From: Rhodoferax sp. U11-2br
GTDB taxonomy: Bacteria; Pseudomonadota; Gammaproteobacteria; Burkholderiales; Burkholderiaceae_C
Direction of reading: 5' to 3'
Assembly: GCF_018619435.1 (NCBI RefSeq)
Contig: NZ_JAHFZF010000014.1
Location: forward strand, 1-64,000
DNA length: 64,000 bases
Positions 1 through 8,477 of the stretch are shown here, piece after piece; positions within the stretch are counted from its first letter, which is position 1, and every line of letters begins with the position of its first letter. The notes below the pieces were generated by a model. It had not been told where the DNA came from. It saw only the letters and a list, made by a program, of their open reading frames with translations, and ran no database searches. Both the position numbers and the translations under genes were made by a program.

Positions 1-1033
1 GGAGCTGGCCTTGCGCCAACTGGAGGCCGAACAAAGGCGCCAGCAGCTGGCTACCCAGGAACGCGAGCAAATGGCCTGTGAACGCCGCTTTGGCCAGACC
101 GTGCGCCAGTACAAACAAGCCCTGGAACAGGTGCACAGCAACCCCAGGGAAGTGATGACGCAATGCCGGGGTATGGTCGATGGGTTTGTGACCGACATGT
201 TGAGCTCGGGTGAGTCTGCCATCCGCCTGCTCTCCGACAGCATGGGTGACAAGCTGGCGCTGCACCCGGTCAACGTCAGCGTGATCGCCCTGCTGCTGGG
301 CAAGCAGCTGGGCCTGAGCGCATCGGAGCTGACCGACCTTGGGCTGGCCGCGTTTTTCCATGACATTGGCAAATCCGAATTGCCGGATCGGGTGCGCTGG
401 CTGGAGGACAGTTTTTCGGCCCACGAGAACAAGGCTTACCAGGAACACGTGGCCCTTGGCGTCATTCTGGGCAAACGACTGGAGCTGCCGCCCGCCGCCC
501 TGGTTGCCATCGCCCAGCACCACGAGATGGCAGACGGCAGCGGTTTTCCCAAACGCATCCAGGGCGAATCGATGTCGAAGCTGGCCAAGATTCTGGCGCT
601 GGTCAACCGCTACGAGGGCTTGTGCAACCCGAGCCGTCCCGCCGCTGCCATCACCCCGCATGAAGCGCTGGCACTGATTTTTGCCCAGTACCGGCCGCGC
701 TTTGATACCACCGTGCTGCGCACCTTCATCCGCATGATGGGGGTGTACCCGCCGGGCTCGGTGGTGCAGCTCAGTGATGAGCGTTTTGCCACCGTGGTCT
801 CGGTCAATTCGGCCCGGCCTCTCAAACCACGGATTTTCATTTTTGACCCACAGGTTCCCAAACACGAAGCCCTGTTGCTGGACCTGGAAAGCATGCCTGA
901 ACTGGGCATCAAACGCAGTCTCAAACCCAGCAGCCTGCCGCGTGCTGCATTGGATTACCTGTCACCGCGCCAACGCATTTGCTACTTTTTTGAGCGCGCC
1001 GTGGACCCCGCATTGGAAGGAACAGCAGCATGA
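1..1033 (+). CDS. HD-GYP domain cyclic-di-GMP phosphodiesterase (5' end missing)
   Basis: The reading frame is open to the left edge, so the N-terminus lies outside the window; the TTG at 11 is probably not the start. The visible part is an HD-GYP domain: an HDIGKSELPD metal-binding motif, an EH...G helix, and HHEMADGSGFP, where the usual GYP triplet reads GFP. Family members hydrolyse c-di-GMP in the cytoplasm. A DUF3391 or similar N-terminal domain would be expected upstream. The stop overlaps the start of the next gene (ATGA at 1030-1033), so the two are translationally coupled and probably act together in c-di-GMP turnover. Substrate class is well supported; activity is inferred. Confidence 0.88.
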   Translation, partial: ELALRQLEAEQRRQQLATQEREQMACERRFGQTVRQYKQALEQVHSNPREVMTQCRGMVDGFVTDMLSSGESAIRLLSDSMGDKLALHPVNVSVIALLLGKQLGLSASELTDLGLAAFFHDIGKSELPDRVRWLEDSFSAHENKAYQEHVALGVILGKRLELPPAALVAIAQHHEMADGSGFPKRIQGESMSKLAKILALVNRYEGLCNPSRPAAAITPHEALALIFAQYRPRFDTTVLRTFIRMMGVYPPGSVVQLSDERFATVVSVNSARPLKPRIFIFDPQVPKHEALLLDLESMPELGIKRSLKPSSLPRAALDYLSPRQRICYFFERAVDPALEGTAA

Positions 1034-3477
1034 AACGCATCTCCTGGAAGCCCCTGATCGAAGGGCTGCTGGAATCGGTCTGGCTGGTAGACCCGGTGGA
1101 TTTGCGCATTCTGGCGGTGAACCAGGCCGGCTGTGACTTGCTGGGCCTGAGCCGGGACCAGATGCTGGGCAAACCCGTCATCGAACTGGCCGCATCCCCC
1201 GAAGACCAGTTCTTCTGGGAAGACGTGGCCCAGGGGCTGGTCGACAGCATCCATTCAGAAACCCTGTTGCGTGGCGCCGATGGGGTGGCGGTGGCCGTGG
1301 AGCGGCGTGTCAGCCTGGTCTGGCCGGAGGCTGACCGCTCGGTCTACTTGGTGGGCCTGCGCGACCTGCGCCAGCAGCGCCACACCGAAAACGAGCTGGA
1401 GAAACGTGTGGCCGAGTTGCGTGCCACGCTGGAGTCCACCGCCGACGCCATCCTGGTGAGTGACCTTGACGGTGTGATCCGCAACTACAACCGGCACTTT
1501 GCCAAACTGTGGTCGGTGCCCGAGGCGATGCTGCTGCACCGCGACGACAAGGCCCTGTACGCCCATCTGGCCAGCCAGGTCAGCGACCCTGCGCACTACC
1601 AGCAACGCCTGCAAGAGATCAACAACAACCCCTTGCTGGAAACCTCCGACATCCTGGTGCTCCACAGCGGCCGCGTGCTGGAGCGGGTCACCCAGTCGCA
1701 GTACAGCCGTGGCCAAGCCACCGGGCGGGTGTTTTCGTTTCGGGACATCACCCAGAGCCTGCAGACCGAATCCCAGCTCAAACTGGCGGCCAAGGTTTTC
1801 GAGTCCAGCCTGGAGGCGATTTTCATCACCAACCAGGAGCTGCGTATTCTGGCAGTCAACCCGGCCTGCGAAACCCTGACCAAGGGAGCGCAGGACAAGC
1901 TGCAGGGGGCCACCCCGAGCGACCTCTTTTTTGACCCGCAACACGCCGAGGTGGTCGCCGACGCCCACAGCAAGCTGCTCGAACACGGGCTCTGGCGCGG
2001 CCAGCTCTGCCTTCGCAAGTCAGACCTGTCGACCTGCGCGGTCCATGTCTCCTGGGTGCTGCTGCGCGACGACCACGGCCAGGTGTCACACACCATCTGC
2101 TTTTTCCGTGACCTGACCGAAGAACATGCGGCGCAAAAACGCATCGAACAGCTGGCCTACCACGACGCCCTGACCGGCCTGCCCAACCGCCTGCTGCTGT
2201 CGCAGCGTGCCGGTTTTGCGTTGCGCGTGGCCGAGCGCAATGGCTGCGAATGTGGTGTGTTTTTCATCGACCTGGACCGCTTCAAGAACATCAACGACTC
2301 GATGGGCCACACCTTTGGTGACCGAGTGCTGGTGGATGTGGCACAGCGGATCAAGAACTGCCTGCGTGAGACCGACACCCTGTGCCGCCTGGGAGGTGAC
2401 GAGTTTGTGATCTTCCTGCAGGAGCTCGACGCCCGCGGTGCCGAGGTGCTGGCGCAGCGCATCCTGGACGCGATGGTGGAGGCCTTCCAGATCGACGACA
2501 TGTCGTTTTCAGTGGGTTGCAGCATCGGTGTAGCGCTGTACCCGGAGGACGGCAAAACGCTCGACACCCTGATCAAATGTGCCGACACCGCGATGTACCT
2601 GGTCAAGTCGCGTGGCCGAGGCAGCTTCCGGTTTTACCAACCGCAGATGAATGTCAACCTGCTGTCACACCTGAAAATGGACCACGCCATGCGCCAGGCC
2701 ATGGACAAGGGCCTGTTCCGGCTGCATTACCAACCGCAGATTTCACTGGCCAACGGCAGCCTGCAGGGCGCCGAGGCGCTGGTCCGCTGGACCGACGACG
2801 AACTCGGTGAGGTGCCACCCAGCATGTTCATACCGCTGGCCGAAGAGTCAGGTTTCATCACCACCTTGGGCACCTGGGTGCTGGAAGAGGCGGTGCGCCA
2901 GGCCAGCGTGTGGCAAAAGCGGGGCACACCCGTCACAGTGTCGATCAATGTGTCGGCGCTGCAGTTCCACCAGGCCGATTTTGTCGAGACGGTGGCGGCT
3001 GTGATTCGTACCGCCGGGCTGGCGCCGCAGCTGCTGGAACTCGAACTCACCGAGTCGATCCTGATCCGCGATGCCAACGAGACCATGGCCCGCCTGCACG
3101 CCCTGGCCGACCTGGGCGTGGCGCTGTCGATTGATGACTTTGGCACCGGTTACTCCAGCCTGGCGTATCTGAAGCGTTTTCCGATCTCCAAACTCAAGAT
3201 CGACCGCTCCTTTGTCACCGGCCTGCCCGACGACGAGGGTGACCGCGCCATCGTCAGCGCCACCATCGGTATGGCGCGCGGGCTCAAATTGAAGGTGGTC
3301 GCCGAAGGGGTTGAGACCGAAGCCCAGCGCGACTACCTGGCCAGCCTGGGCTGTGAGTCGTTCCAGGGCTTCCTGTGCACCCCGGGCCTGGGTGTGCAAG
3401 CGTTTGAACACTTCATGACCCAGTTGCCTGACACAGCCAGCATGCCGCTGGACCGCCAGAGACTTACAATCTCATAA
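1030..3477 (+). CDS. PAS-GGDEF-EAL c-di-GMP signalling protein
   Basis: 815 residues. Three PAS-like sensory segments (about residues 8-125, 135-245 and 255-370) precede a GGDEF domain with an intact LGGDEF motif near residue 454 and an RETD inhibitory I-site five residues before it. An EAL domain follows with AEALVRW near 581, DDFGTGYSSL near 702 and a following EGVET. Both catalytic signatures look complete, so it may make and break c-di-GMP, or one domain may be regulatory. No transmembrane segment is evident, so sensing is probably cytoplasmic. It overlaps the upstream HD-GYP gene by 4 bases, giving one operon with two phosphodiesterase-type domains and one cyclase domain. Confidence 0.93.
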   Translation: MKRISWKPLIEGLLESVWLVDPVDLRILAVNQAGCDLLGLSRDQMLGKPVIELAASPEDQFFWEDVAQGLVDSIHSETLLRGADGVAVAVERRVSLVWPEADRSVYLVGLRDLRQQRHTENELEKRVAELRATLESTADAILVSDLDGVIRNYNRHFAKLWSVPEAMLLHRDDKALYAHLASQVSDPAHYQQRLQEINNNPLLETSDILVLHSGRVLERVTQSQYSRGQATGRVFSFRDITQSLQTESQLKLAAKVFESSLEAIFITNQELRILAVNPACETLTKGAQDKLQGATPSDLFFDPQHAEVVADAHSKLLEHGLWRGQLCLRKSDLSTCAVHVSWVLLRDDHGQVSHTICFFRDLTEEHAAQKRIEQLAYHDALTGLPNRLLLSQRAGFALRVAERNGCECGVFFIDLDRFKNINDSMGHTFGDRVLVDVAQRIKNCLRETDTLCRLGGDEFVIFLQELDARGAEVLAQRILDAMVEAFQIDDMSFSVGCSIGVALYPEDGKTLDTLIKCADTAMYLVKSRGRGSFRFYQPQMNVNLLSHLKMDHAMRQAMDKGLFRLHYQPQISLANGSLQGAEALVRWTDDELGEVPPSMFIPLAEESGFITTLGTWVLEEAVRQASVWQKRGTPVTVSINVSALQFHQADFVETVAAVIRTAGLAPQLLELELTESILIRDANETMARLHALADLGVALSIDDFGTGYSSLAYLKRFPISKLKIDRSFVTGLPDDEGDRAIVSATIGMARGLKLKVVAEGVETEAQRDYLASLGCESFQGFLCTPGLGVQAFEHFMTQLPDTASMPLDRQRLTIS

Positions 3478-3540
3478 GCAAAAATAGGCATTCGCCCTTG
3501 CATACAAAGCCAAAATAGCTCCATTTTTTATAGCAGCTAT
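3478..3540 (-). repeat. Dispersed about 60-bp repeat, reverse orientation
   Basis: Starts directly after the GGDEF-EAL stop codon. Read on the minus strand it has the left block (tagctgctat), a central gcaagggcga and the right-end block gcctattttt shared with the other copies in this window. It separates the c-di-GMP operon from the phosphatase gene. Confidence 0.6.
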
Positions 3541-3556
3541 CCATCCACACTGCCCC

Positions 3557-4195
3557 ATGCAAGTCACCCGCATCATTGCCATCCGCCACGGTGAAACTGA
3601 CTGGAACGTGGACAAGCGCATTCAGGGCCAGCTGGACATTCGCCTCAACGATGTGGGCCTGTGGCAGGCCACACGGGTGGCGCAAGCGCTCGGTGACGAA
3701 GTGGTGGACGCCCTCTACGCCAGCGACCTGTTGCGCGCCTGGCAAACCGCCCAGGCCATCGCCGAGGTGACGGGCTGCCCACCCAGCCCTCACGTGGGTC
3801 TGCGCGAGCGCGGGTTCGGCCAGTTTGAAGGCCTGACCTATGCCGAGATCGAGGCCAGCTGGCCCGACATGTCTCGGCAATGGCGCCAACGCGAACCGCT
3901 ATGGGCCCCGCCAGGCGGTGAATCCCTGGTGGCGCTGCGCGAGCGGGTGTTGGCCACGGTCAGCGGCCTGGCAGCGCAACACATCGGCGGGCAGATCATT
4001 GTGGTGGCGCACGGTGGTGTGATGGACATGTTGTACCGGCTGGCCACCGGGCAGGGCCTGCAAGCCCCACGCGCCTGGGAACTGGGCAACGCCGCCATCA
4101 ACCGCCTGCTGTGGACCCCCGACGGGCTCACCCTGGTGGGCTGGGCCGACACCAGCCACCTGGATCAGGCCGTGCGTGACGAAAGCATCAGCTAA
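3557..4195 (+). CDS. Histidine phosphatase (phosphoglycerate mutase-like) family protein
   Basis: 212 residues, normal for the family. The catalytic RHGET motif is at residues 10-14 (nucleophile His11), an LRERGFGQFEG segment near 82-92 supplies the acid Glu84, and the second catalytic histidine lies in VVAHGG (His152). These cytoplasmic enzymes remove phosphate from small metabolites; the family includes GpmB, CobC and PhoE and the substrate cannot be read from sequence. The ATG at 3557 is the first start in frame and puts RHGET where it should be. It stands alone between a repeat and a hairpin. Confidence 0.88.
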   Translation: MQVTRIIAIRHGETDWNVDKRIQGQLDIRLNDVGLWQATRVAQALGDEVVDALYASDLLRAWQTAQAIAEVTGCPPSPHVGLRERGFGQFEGLTYAEIEASWPDMSRQWRQREPLWAPPGGESLVALRERVLATVSGLAAQHIGGQIIVVAHGGVMDMLYRLATGQGLQAPRAWELGNAAINRLLWTPDGLTLVGWADTSHLDQAVRDESIS

Positions 4196-4210
4196 AGCCA
4201 AGCAGCATCC

Positions 4211-4230
4211 AGGCGGCCCACCGGCCGCCT
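4211..4230. terminator. Hairpin downstream of the phosphatase gene
   Basis: Perfect 8-bp inverted repeat (aggcggcc / ggccgcct) with a CACC loop, 15 bases after the stop codon. There is no run of T after it, so it is a possible but not canonical intrinsic terminator. A second short ccccttt/gggg symmetry follows at about 4241-4250. Confidence 0.4.
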
Positions 4231-4360
4231 GAAACCCTACCCCTTTGGGGATAGAAGCCTTGTTTCCCAGCGACATTGGCAGCATTCTTGCGACGGCCAT
4301 CCTGGCGCGTACCTGCGCTGCCGTCCTCTTTGTTGCTGAACTACCCAAGGAAACACTGTC

Positions 4361-5137
4361 ATGAAACTGCGTCACTATCTGGTGCTGATGGGCCTGAGCT
4401 GTGCACTGGCCTCCCAGGCGGCCGAACTGCCCGAACTGCGTATTGGCACCGATGCCACCTACGAGCCGTTTGAATACAAAAGCCCCGACGGCAACATTGT
4501 CGGTTTTGAAGTTGACCTGGCCAACGCCTTGTGCGCCGAGATGAAACGCCGCTGTGTGTTTGTCGAATCGCCCTGGGACGGCATCATCCCATCCCTGATG
4601 GCCAAGAAGTTCGACATGATCCTGTCGGGCATGACGGTGACCGATGCACGGCGCAAGACCATCAACTTCAGCGACAAGATCACCGACATCCCCTACCGCG
4701 TGATCATCAAACGCGGCAGCGGCCTGGACGGCTCACCCAAGGCCCTGGCCGGCAAACGCGTGGGTGTGCAAAAAAGCACCACTGAAGCCGACTTTGCCGA
4801 CAAATACTATGCCAAGGCCGGTGCCACCGTGACCCGCTACGACTCCACCCAGGACAGTTACCTGGACCTGGCCGCCGGTCGGGTGGACGCGCTGGTGGGC
4901 AACCTGGTGGAGATGCAGATGGGTTTTCTGGACAAGCCCGAAGGCAAACCCTTTGAGTTTGCCCCCTATGAACTCAAGGACCCGGTGATCCTGGGCTACG
5001 GCACCGGCATTGGCATGCGCAAGAGCGACACCAAGCTGTTGGCGCAGGTCAACGCCGCCATCAAAGCCATCCACACCAACGGCAGCTACAAAACAATTGC
5101 GGCCAAGTACTTCAGCTTTGACGTCTACGGCAAATAG
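4361..5137 (+). CDS. ABC transporter periplasmic amino-acid-binding protein
   Basis: 258 residues. A signal peptide (MKLRHYLVLMGLSCALASQA) is followed by the bacterial solute-binding family 3 pattern: LRIGTDATYEPFEY, GFEVDLANALC, WDGIIPSLMAKKFDMILSGM and a C-terminal YKTIAAKYF helix. This resembles the HisJ/ArgT group that binds basic or polar amino acids. No permease or ATPase gene is adjacent, so it is an orphan component that would have to pair with a transporter elsewhere, or serve as a sensor partner. Ligand is an inference from family resemblance. Confidence 0.9.
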   Translation: MKLRHYLVLMGLSCALASQAAELPELRIGTDATYEPFEYKSPDGNIVGFEVDLANALCAEMKRRCVFVESPWDGIIPSLMAKKFDMILSGMTVTDARRKTINFSDKITDIPYRVIIKRGSGLDGSPKALAGKRVGVQKSTTEADFADKYYAKAGATVTRYDSTQDSYLDLAAGRVDALVGNLVEMQMGFLDKPEGKPFEFAPYELKDPVILGYGTGIGMRKSDTKLLAQVNAAIKAIHTNGSYKTIAAKYFSFDVYGK

Positions 5138-5157
5138 GCCCAGCCGGGGCCCGGACC

Positions 5158-5775
5158 TCAGGTCACCGAATAACGCCCCGGCTTGTGGTTGACCCACAAA
5201 AACAGGCTCATCAGCACCGCCGCCAGCACCGAATAGGCCACCCGCTGCGGCGTCACCACCAGCAGCGCCAGCAGCACCACCACCGAGTCCACGATCATTT
5301 GCACCTTGCCCGCGCGAATGCCATGGGCTTTTTGCAGGTACAGCGTGACGATGGTGGCACCACCCAGGCTGGCCCGGTGGCGCGCCAGAAACAGGCAGCC
5401 CGAGCCCAGCAGCAAACCACCCACAATGGCCGCGTACAAGGGGTGGATCTGGCCAATCTCAAACACCTGGGGCGACCACTCGGTCATCAGCGACAACAAG
5501 GCAATCGCCAGAAAGGTCTTGAGCGTGAACTCACGCCCCATACGCGTCCAGGAAAACCAGTAAAACGGCAGGTTCACCACAAAAAACAGTTTGCCAAAAC
5601 TCACGCCGGTGGCGTAGTGCAGAACAAAGGCCAGACCGGCCGTGCCCCCGGTCAGCAAACCGGCCTGGTTGAACATCAACAAGGCGAGTGACACAAACAA
5701 GGTGCCGGTAAAAATGCCTTGTGTGTCATCAAACACAGTGTGGCGCTCAGGAGGTTGTGGGTGGGGCGTGTCCAT
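5158..5775 (-). CDS. YitT family (DUF161) membrane protein
   Basis: 205 residues with five or six hydrophobic segments. Motifs typical of YitT proteins are visible: FNQAGLLTGGTAGLAFVLHY, FFVVNLPFYWFSWTRMG and GCLFLARHRASLGGATIVTLYLQ. The C-terminal DUF2179 domain found in longer Firmicutes homologues is absent, as is usual for proteobacterial forms. Inner-membrane location is clear; biochemical function of the family is unknown. It converges on the upstream binding-protein gene, with a 20-base gap. Confidence 0.85.
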   Translation of the reverse strand: MDTPHPQPPERHTVFDDTQGIFTGTLFVSLALLMFNQAGLLTGGTAGLAFVLHYATGVSFGKLFFVVNLPFYWFSWTRMGREFTLKTFLAIALLSLMTEWSPQVFEIGQIHPLYAAIVGGLLLGSGCLFLARHRASLGGATIVTLYLQKAHGIRAGKVQMIVDSVVVLLALLVVTPQRVAYSVLAAVLMSLFLWVNHKPGRYSVT

Positions 5776-6081
5776 GGGTGAGGTCTTGCATGATTTGTGC
5801 CAAAAAGGGGGATAGTGTCGGTGCGAAAACCAGCCAAGGGGCGGCCCGGAACCTGAACGGTAGCGCGTTGTTCACAATAACCCACACGGCAGCCCACACC
5901 AAACGCCACAACGGCGCCACCTGAAACCGACTAAAACCATAGCTGCAACCCCAGGAAAGATCTGGGCTGAAGGCCAAATCCTGATACAAACCGGCAAAGC
6001 AGCCTGGCCCAGCAACAGGCTGACACGGAACTCATTTAACCTGGCCAGACTCCATCCTTCTTTGTGAACCAAGGACCGACC
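5776..6081. other. 306-base intergenic region, divergent promoters expected
   Basis: Lies between the divergent YitT gene (minus) and a secreted-protein gene (plus), so it must hold both promoters. The only recognisable element is a copy of the dispersed repeat at 5938-5986. I see no RNA gene and no credible small ORF. Confidence 0.6.
5938..5986 (+). repeat. Dispersed about 60-bp repeat, variant copy
   Basis: The sequence reads atagctgc, then CCCAG-N7-CTGGG as the stem, then gctgaaggccaaatcctga, matching the right-end block (gct-gaGGCCAA) of other copies. The central stem has changed on both sides (CCCAG/CTGGG instead of CCCTT/AAGGG) while keeping pairing. Confidence 0.55.
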
Positions 6082-6588
6082 ATGCAGCTTTCCAGATTTG
6101 CCCCCTTGTGCGTCGCGGCGGCGTGGGCCGCCAGCACCCTTGGCAGCCCCGCCTGGGCGCATGACGAGGCCACGCTGGACGCGATGGTCTCTGCCCACGG
6201 TGGGCAATTACGCATGGCAGGCATCTACCACTTCGAGCTGGTGGTGGCGCCTGTTGCGATGGCAGGCCAGGGGGTGACGGTTCAGGTGTATGTGACCGAC
6301 CACCTGGGCCAGAACATCAACACCACCCAGGCCAGCGGTTCGGTCAGCTTCGTGAGCGGCACCCACCGCACCCAGGTCAGCCTGAGCCCCCAGGGCGACA
6401 ACGCCCTGGCAGGCAGCCTGGCGCAGCGCCCCAAACCGGGCACCCAGGCCGTGGTGTCAATTGCCCCCGTGCCTGGGCAAGCCCCGCTGCAGGCCCGGTT
6501 CACACGTCTACAGGCCAAGCCGATACCGGCAGGCCACAAACCCACGAACCACGCGGAGATGCCCAAGGATGCGGCGCATCAGCATTGA
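6082..6588 (+). CDS. Small secreted protein of unknown function
   Basis: 168 residues from the ATG at 6082, chosen because AAGGA sits at 6071-6075 at proper spacing; a GTG at 6064 is less likely. A signal peptide ends near SPAWA-HDE. The mature part is a beta-rich domain of roughly 115 residues with no enzyme motif, ending in a proline- and histidine-containing tail (HKPTNHAEMPKDAAHQH). Clustered His and Met in the tail could bind metal such as copper, but this is only an inference. I do not recognise the family with confidence. It is followed by an OsmC gene in the same direction, 115 bases on. Confidence 0.7.
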   Translation: MQLSRFAPLCVAAAWAASTLGSPAWAHDEATLDAMVSAHGGQLRMAGIYHFELVVAPVAMAGQGVTVQVYVTDHLGQNINTTQASGSVSFVSGTHRTQVSLSPQGDNALAGSLAQRPKPGTQAVVSIAPVPGQAPLQARFTRLQAKPIPAGHKPTNHAEMPKDAAHQH

Positions 6589-6703
6589 GCCCCGTGGTTG
6601 GTGCGCCCCACCGGCCACGGCACGCTGACCTTGTGCACCCGTTGTGGACAATCTCACCGGCTTTTTGGGACACACTTTTTCAGCAGCACCAGGAGAATCT
6701 CAC

Positions 6704-7168
6704 ATGGCACAGTACACCGCCGACATCGTGTGGCAGCGCGAGGGCCAGGACTTCCTGGACAACCGCTACAGCCGCAAACACCTGCTGCGTTTTGATGGCG
6801 GCGTGGAGGTGGCGGGGTCCTCCTCGCCCCATGTGGTGCCACTACCGATGTCGGATGCAGCGGCCATCGATCCGGAAGAGGCTTTTGTCGCCTCGCTGGC
6901 GAGCTGCCACATGTTGTGGTTTCTGTCGATCGCGGCCAAAAAGCGCTTCTGTGTGGACCGCTACCATGACTCGGCAGTGGGTGTGATGTCCCAAAACGAG
7001 CAGGGCAAGTTGGCCATGACGGTGGTGACCTTGCGCCCGGCCGTCAGCTTTTCTGGCGAGAAGCAACCAACCCGCGCGCAGATTGAAGCCTTGCACCATG
7101 AGGCACACGAGGCCTGTTACATCGCCAATTCGGTGAAATCCGAGGTTCGCTGCGAACCCGTTGTCTGA
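6704..7168 (+). CDS. OsmC/Ohr family protein (putative thiol peroxidase)
   Basis: 154 residues from the ATG at 6704 preceded by AGGAG at 6691. OsmC/Ohr proteins use two reactive cysteines to reduce organic hydroperoxides; here they are Cys68 (in FVASLASCHMLWFL) and Cys138 (in HEACYIANSVKSEV), each in the expected sequence context. The spacing fits the OsmC-like rather than the Ohr subgroup. Cytoplasmic. The upstream 60 bases lack a gene and should hold the promoter. Confidence 0.9.
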   Translation: MAQYTADIVWQREGQDFLDNRYSRKHLLRFDGGVEVAGSSSPHVVPLPMSDAAAIDPEEAFVASLASCHMLWFLSIAAKKRFCVDRYHDSAVGVMSQNEQGKLAMTVVTLRPAVSFSGEKQPTRAQIEALHHEAHEACYIANSVKSEVRCEPVV

Positions 7169-7208
7169 AGCAGCCACCTGGCGCAGCCATTCGTCACCTC
7201 GCCAAACA

Positions 7209-7272
7209 CTATCTAAGCGATAGCTTTCAGCCCTTATCTCAAAAGGGCTAGAGGCCAATTTCTTCTATAAAA
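7209..7272 (+). repeat. Dispersed about 60-bp repeat, near-consensus copy
   Basis: One of the best copies: gatagctttc, then AGCCCTT-atctcaa-AAGGGCT, then agaGGCCAATTTctt. It lies between the convergent OsmC gene and ruvB, where its hairpin could act as a two-way terminator. Confidence 0.75.
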
Positions 7273-7295
7273 CCCGTGGACCAGCCAAGCCCGGC

Positions 7296-8363
7296 TCAGA
7301 CACTGAACATGTCCACCCCACCAGCCTGATTCGCGGGGGGCGTCACGCCCAGATGCCGGTAGGCGGCCAGGGTTGCGATACGGCCGCGCGGGGTGCGTTG
7401 CAGGTAGCCCTGCTGGATCAGGTAGGGTTCGATCACGTCTTCAATCGTTTCACGCTCTTCACCGATGCTGGCGGCGATGTTGTCCAGCCCCACCGGGCCA
7501 CCGTCAAAGCGGTGGATCACCGCCTCCAACAACTTACGGTCCATCAAATCGAAGCCTTGCGGGTCCACGTCCAGCATGGCCAGTGCGCGGTTGGCAATGT
7601 CGAGCGTGATCTCACCCACGCCTTTGACGTCAGCATAGTCGCGCACCCGGCGCAGCAGCCGGTTGGCGATGCGCGGTGTGCCACGGCTGCGCCGGGCAAT
7701 CTCGAAACCGCCCTCTGGGTTGGTCGGCACATTGAGCAGGCCGGCGCTGCGTTTAACAATGCGCGCCAGCTCCTCAGACGTGTAGAACTCCAGCCGCGCC
7801 ACGATGCCAAAACGGTCCCGCAGCGGGTTGGTCAACATGCCGGCACGGGTGGTGGCTCCCACCAGGGTGAAGGGTTGCAGGTCGAGCTTGATGCTGCGCG
7901 CCGCCGGGCCTTCCCCAATCATGATGTCGATCTTGTAGTCCTCCAGCGCGGGGTAGAGGATTTCCTCAACCACCGGGCTCAGGCGGTGGATCTCGTCGAT
8001 GAAGAGCACATCGTTTTTTTCCAGATTGGTCAGCAGCGCCGCCAAATCCTTGGGTTTTTCGAGCACCGGGCCGCTGGTTTGCCGCAGATTGACGCCCAAT
8101 TCGGCGGCGATGATGTGGCTCAGCGTGGTTTTGCCCAGGCCGGGCGGGCCAAACAGCAGCACATGGTCCAGCGCCTCGTCGCGTTTTTTGGCAGCGCTGA
8201 TAAAAATCTCCAGCTGCTCGCGCGCCTTGACCTGGCCCACATAGTCGTCCAGCAACTTGGGGCGCAGGGCGCGCTCAATCGCCTCCTCGTTGGGTGAGGC
8301 GGGCGCGTTGGACACCACCCGTTTGGCGGGCGCCGGGGCAAAATCGTCGGTTTGGATACTCAC
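7296..8363 (-). CDS. ruvB: Holliday junction branch-migration ATPase RuvB
   Basis: 355 residues, normal length. RuvB is the hexameric AAA+ motor that, with RuvA, drives Holliday-junction branch migration in recombination repair. Visible are Walker A ([10 protein letters not shown]), Walker B (LFIDEIHRL), sensor 1 (LVGATTRAG), an arginine-finger region ([12 protein letters not shown]) and the C-terminal winged helix ([13 protein letters not shown]). It is on the same strand as ruvA but about 1.4 kb downstream, with a carbonic anhydrase gene on the other strand in between, so the usual ruvAB operon is broken here. ruvC is not in the window. Confidence 0.98.
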   Translation of the reverse strand: MSIQTDDFAPAPAKRVVSNAPASPNEEAIERALRPKLLDDYVGQVKAREQLEIFISAAKKRDEALDHVLLFGPPGLGKTTLSHIIAAELGVNLRQTSGPVLEKPKDLAALLTNLEKNDVLFIDEIHRLSPVVEEILYPALEDYKIDIMIGEGPAARSIKLDLQPFTLVGATTRAGMLTNPLRDRFGIVARLEFYTSEELARIVKRSAGLLNVPTNPEGGFEIARRSRGTPRIANRLLRRVRDYADVKGVGEITLDIANRALAMLDVDPQGFDLMDRKLLEAVIHRFDGGPVGLDNIAASIGEERETIEDVIEPYLIQQGYLQRTPRGRIATLAAYRHLGVTPPANQAGGVDMFSV

Positions 8364-8477
8364 TGCGGGCTCGGTTTCTGGGCAAAACAGGCACTATAGC
8401 GCTCAATACCTGGGCCAACTCTGCCGATAACATGCCATGCCCTCTTTTCATCGCCGTCAATCAGCCCGGGATTTGAC

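Noticed and set aside
7353..8297. A 314-codon ORF antisense to ruvB
   Set aside because: It is the complementary-strand shadow of a well-supported ruvB gene; the translation is low-complexity and His/Gln-rich, typical of antisense ORFs in GC-rich DNA.
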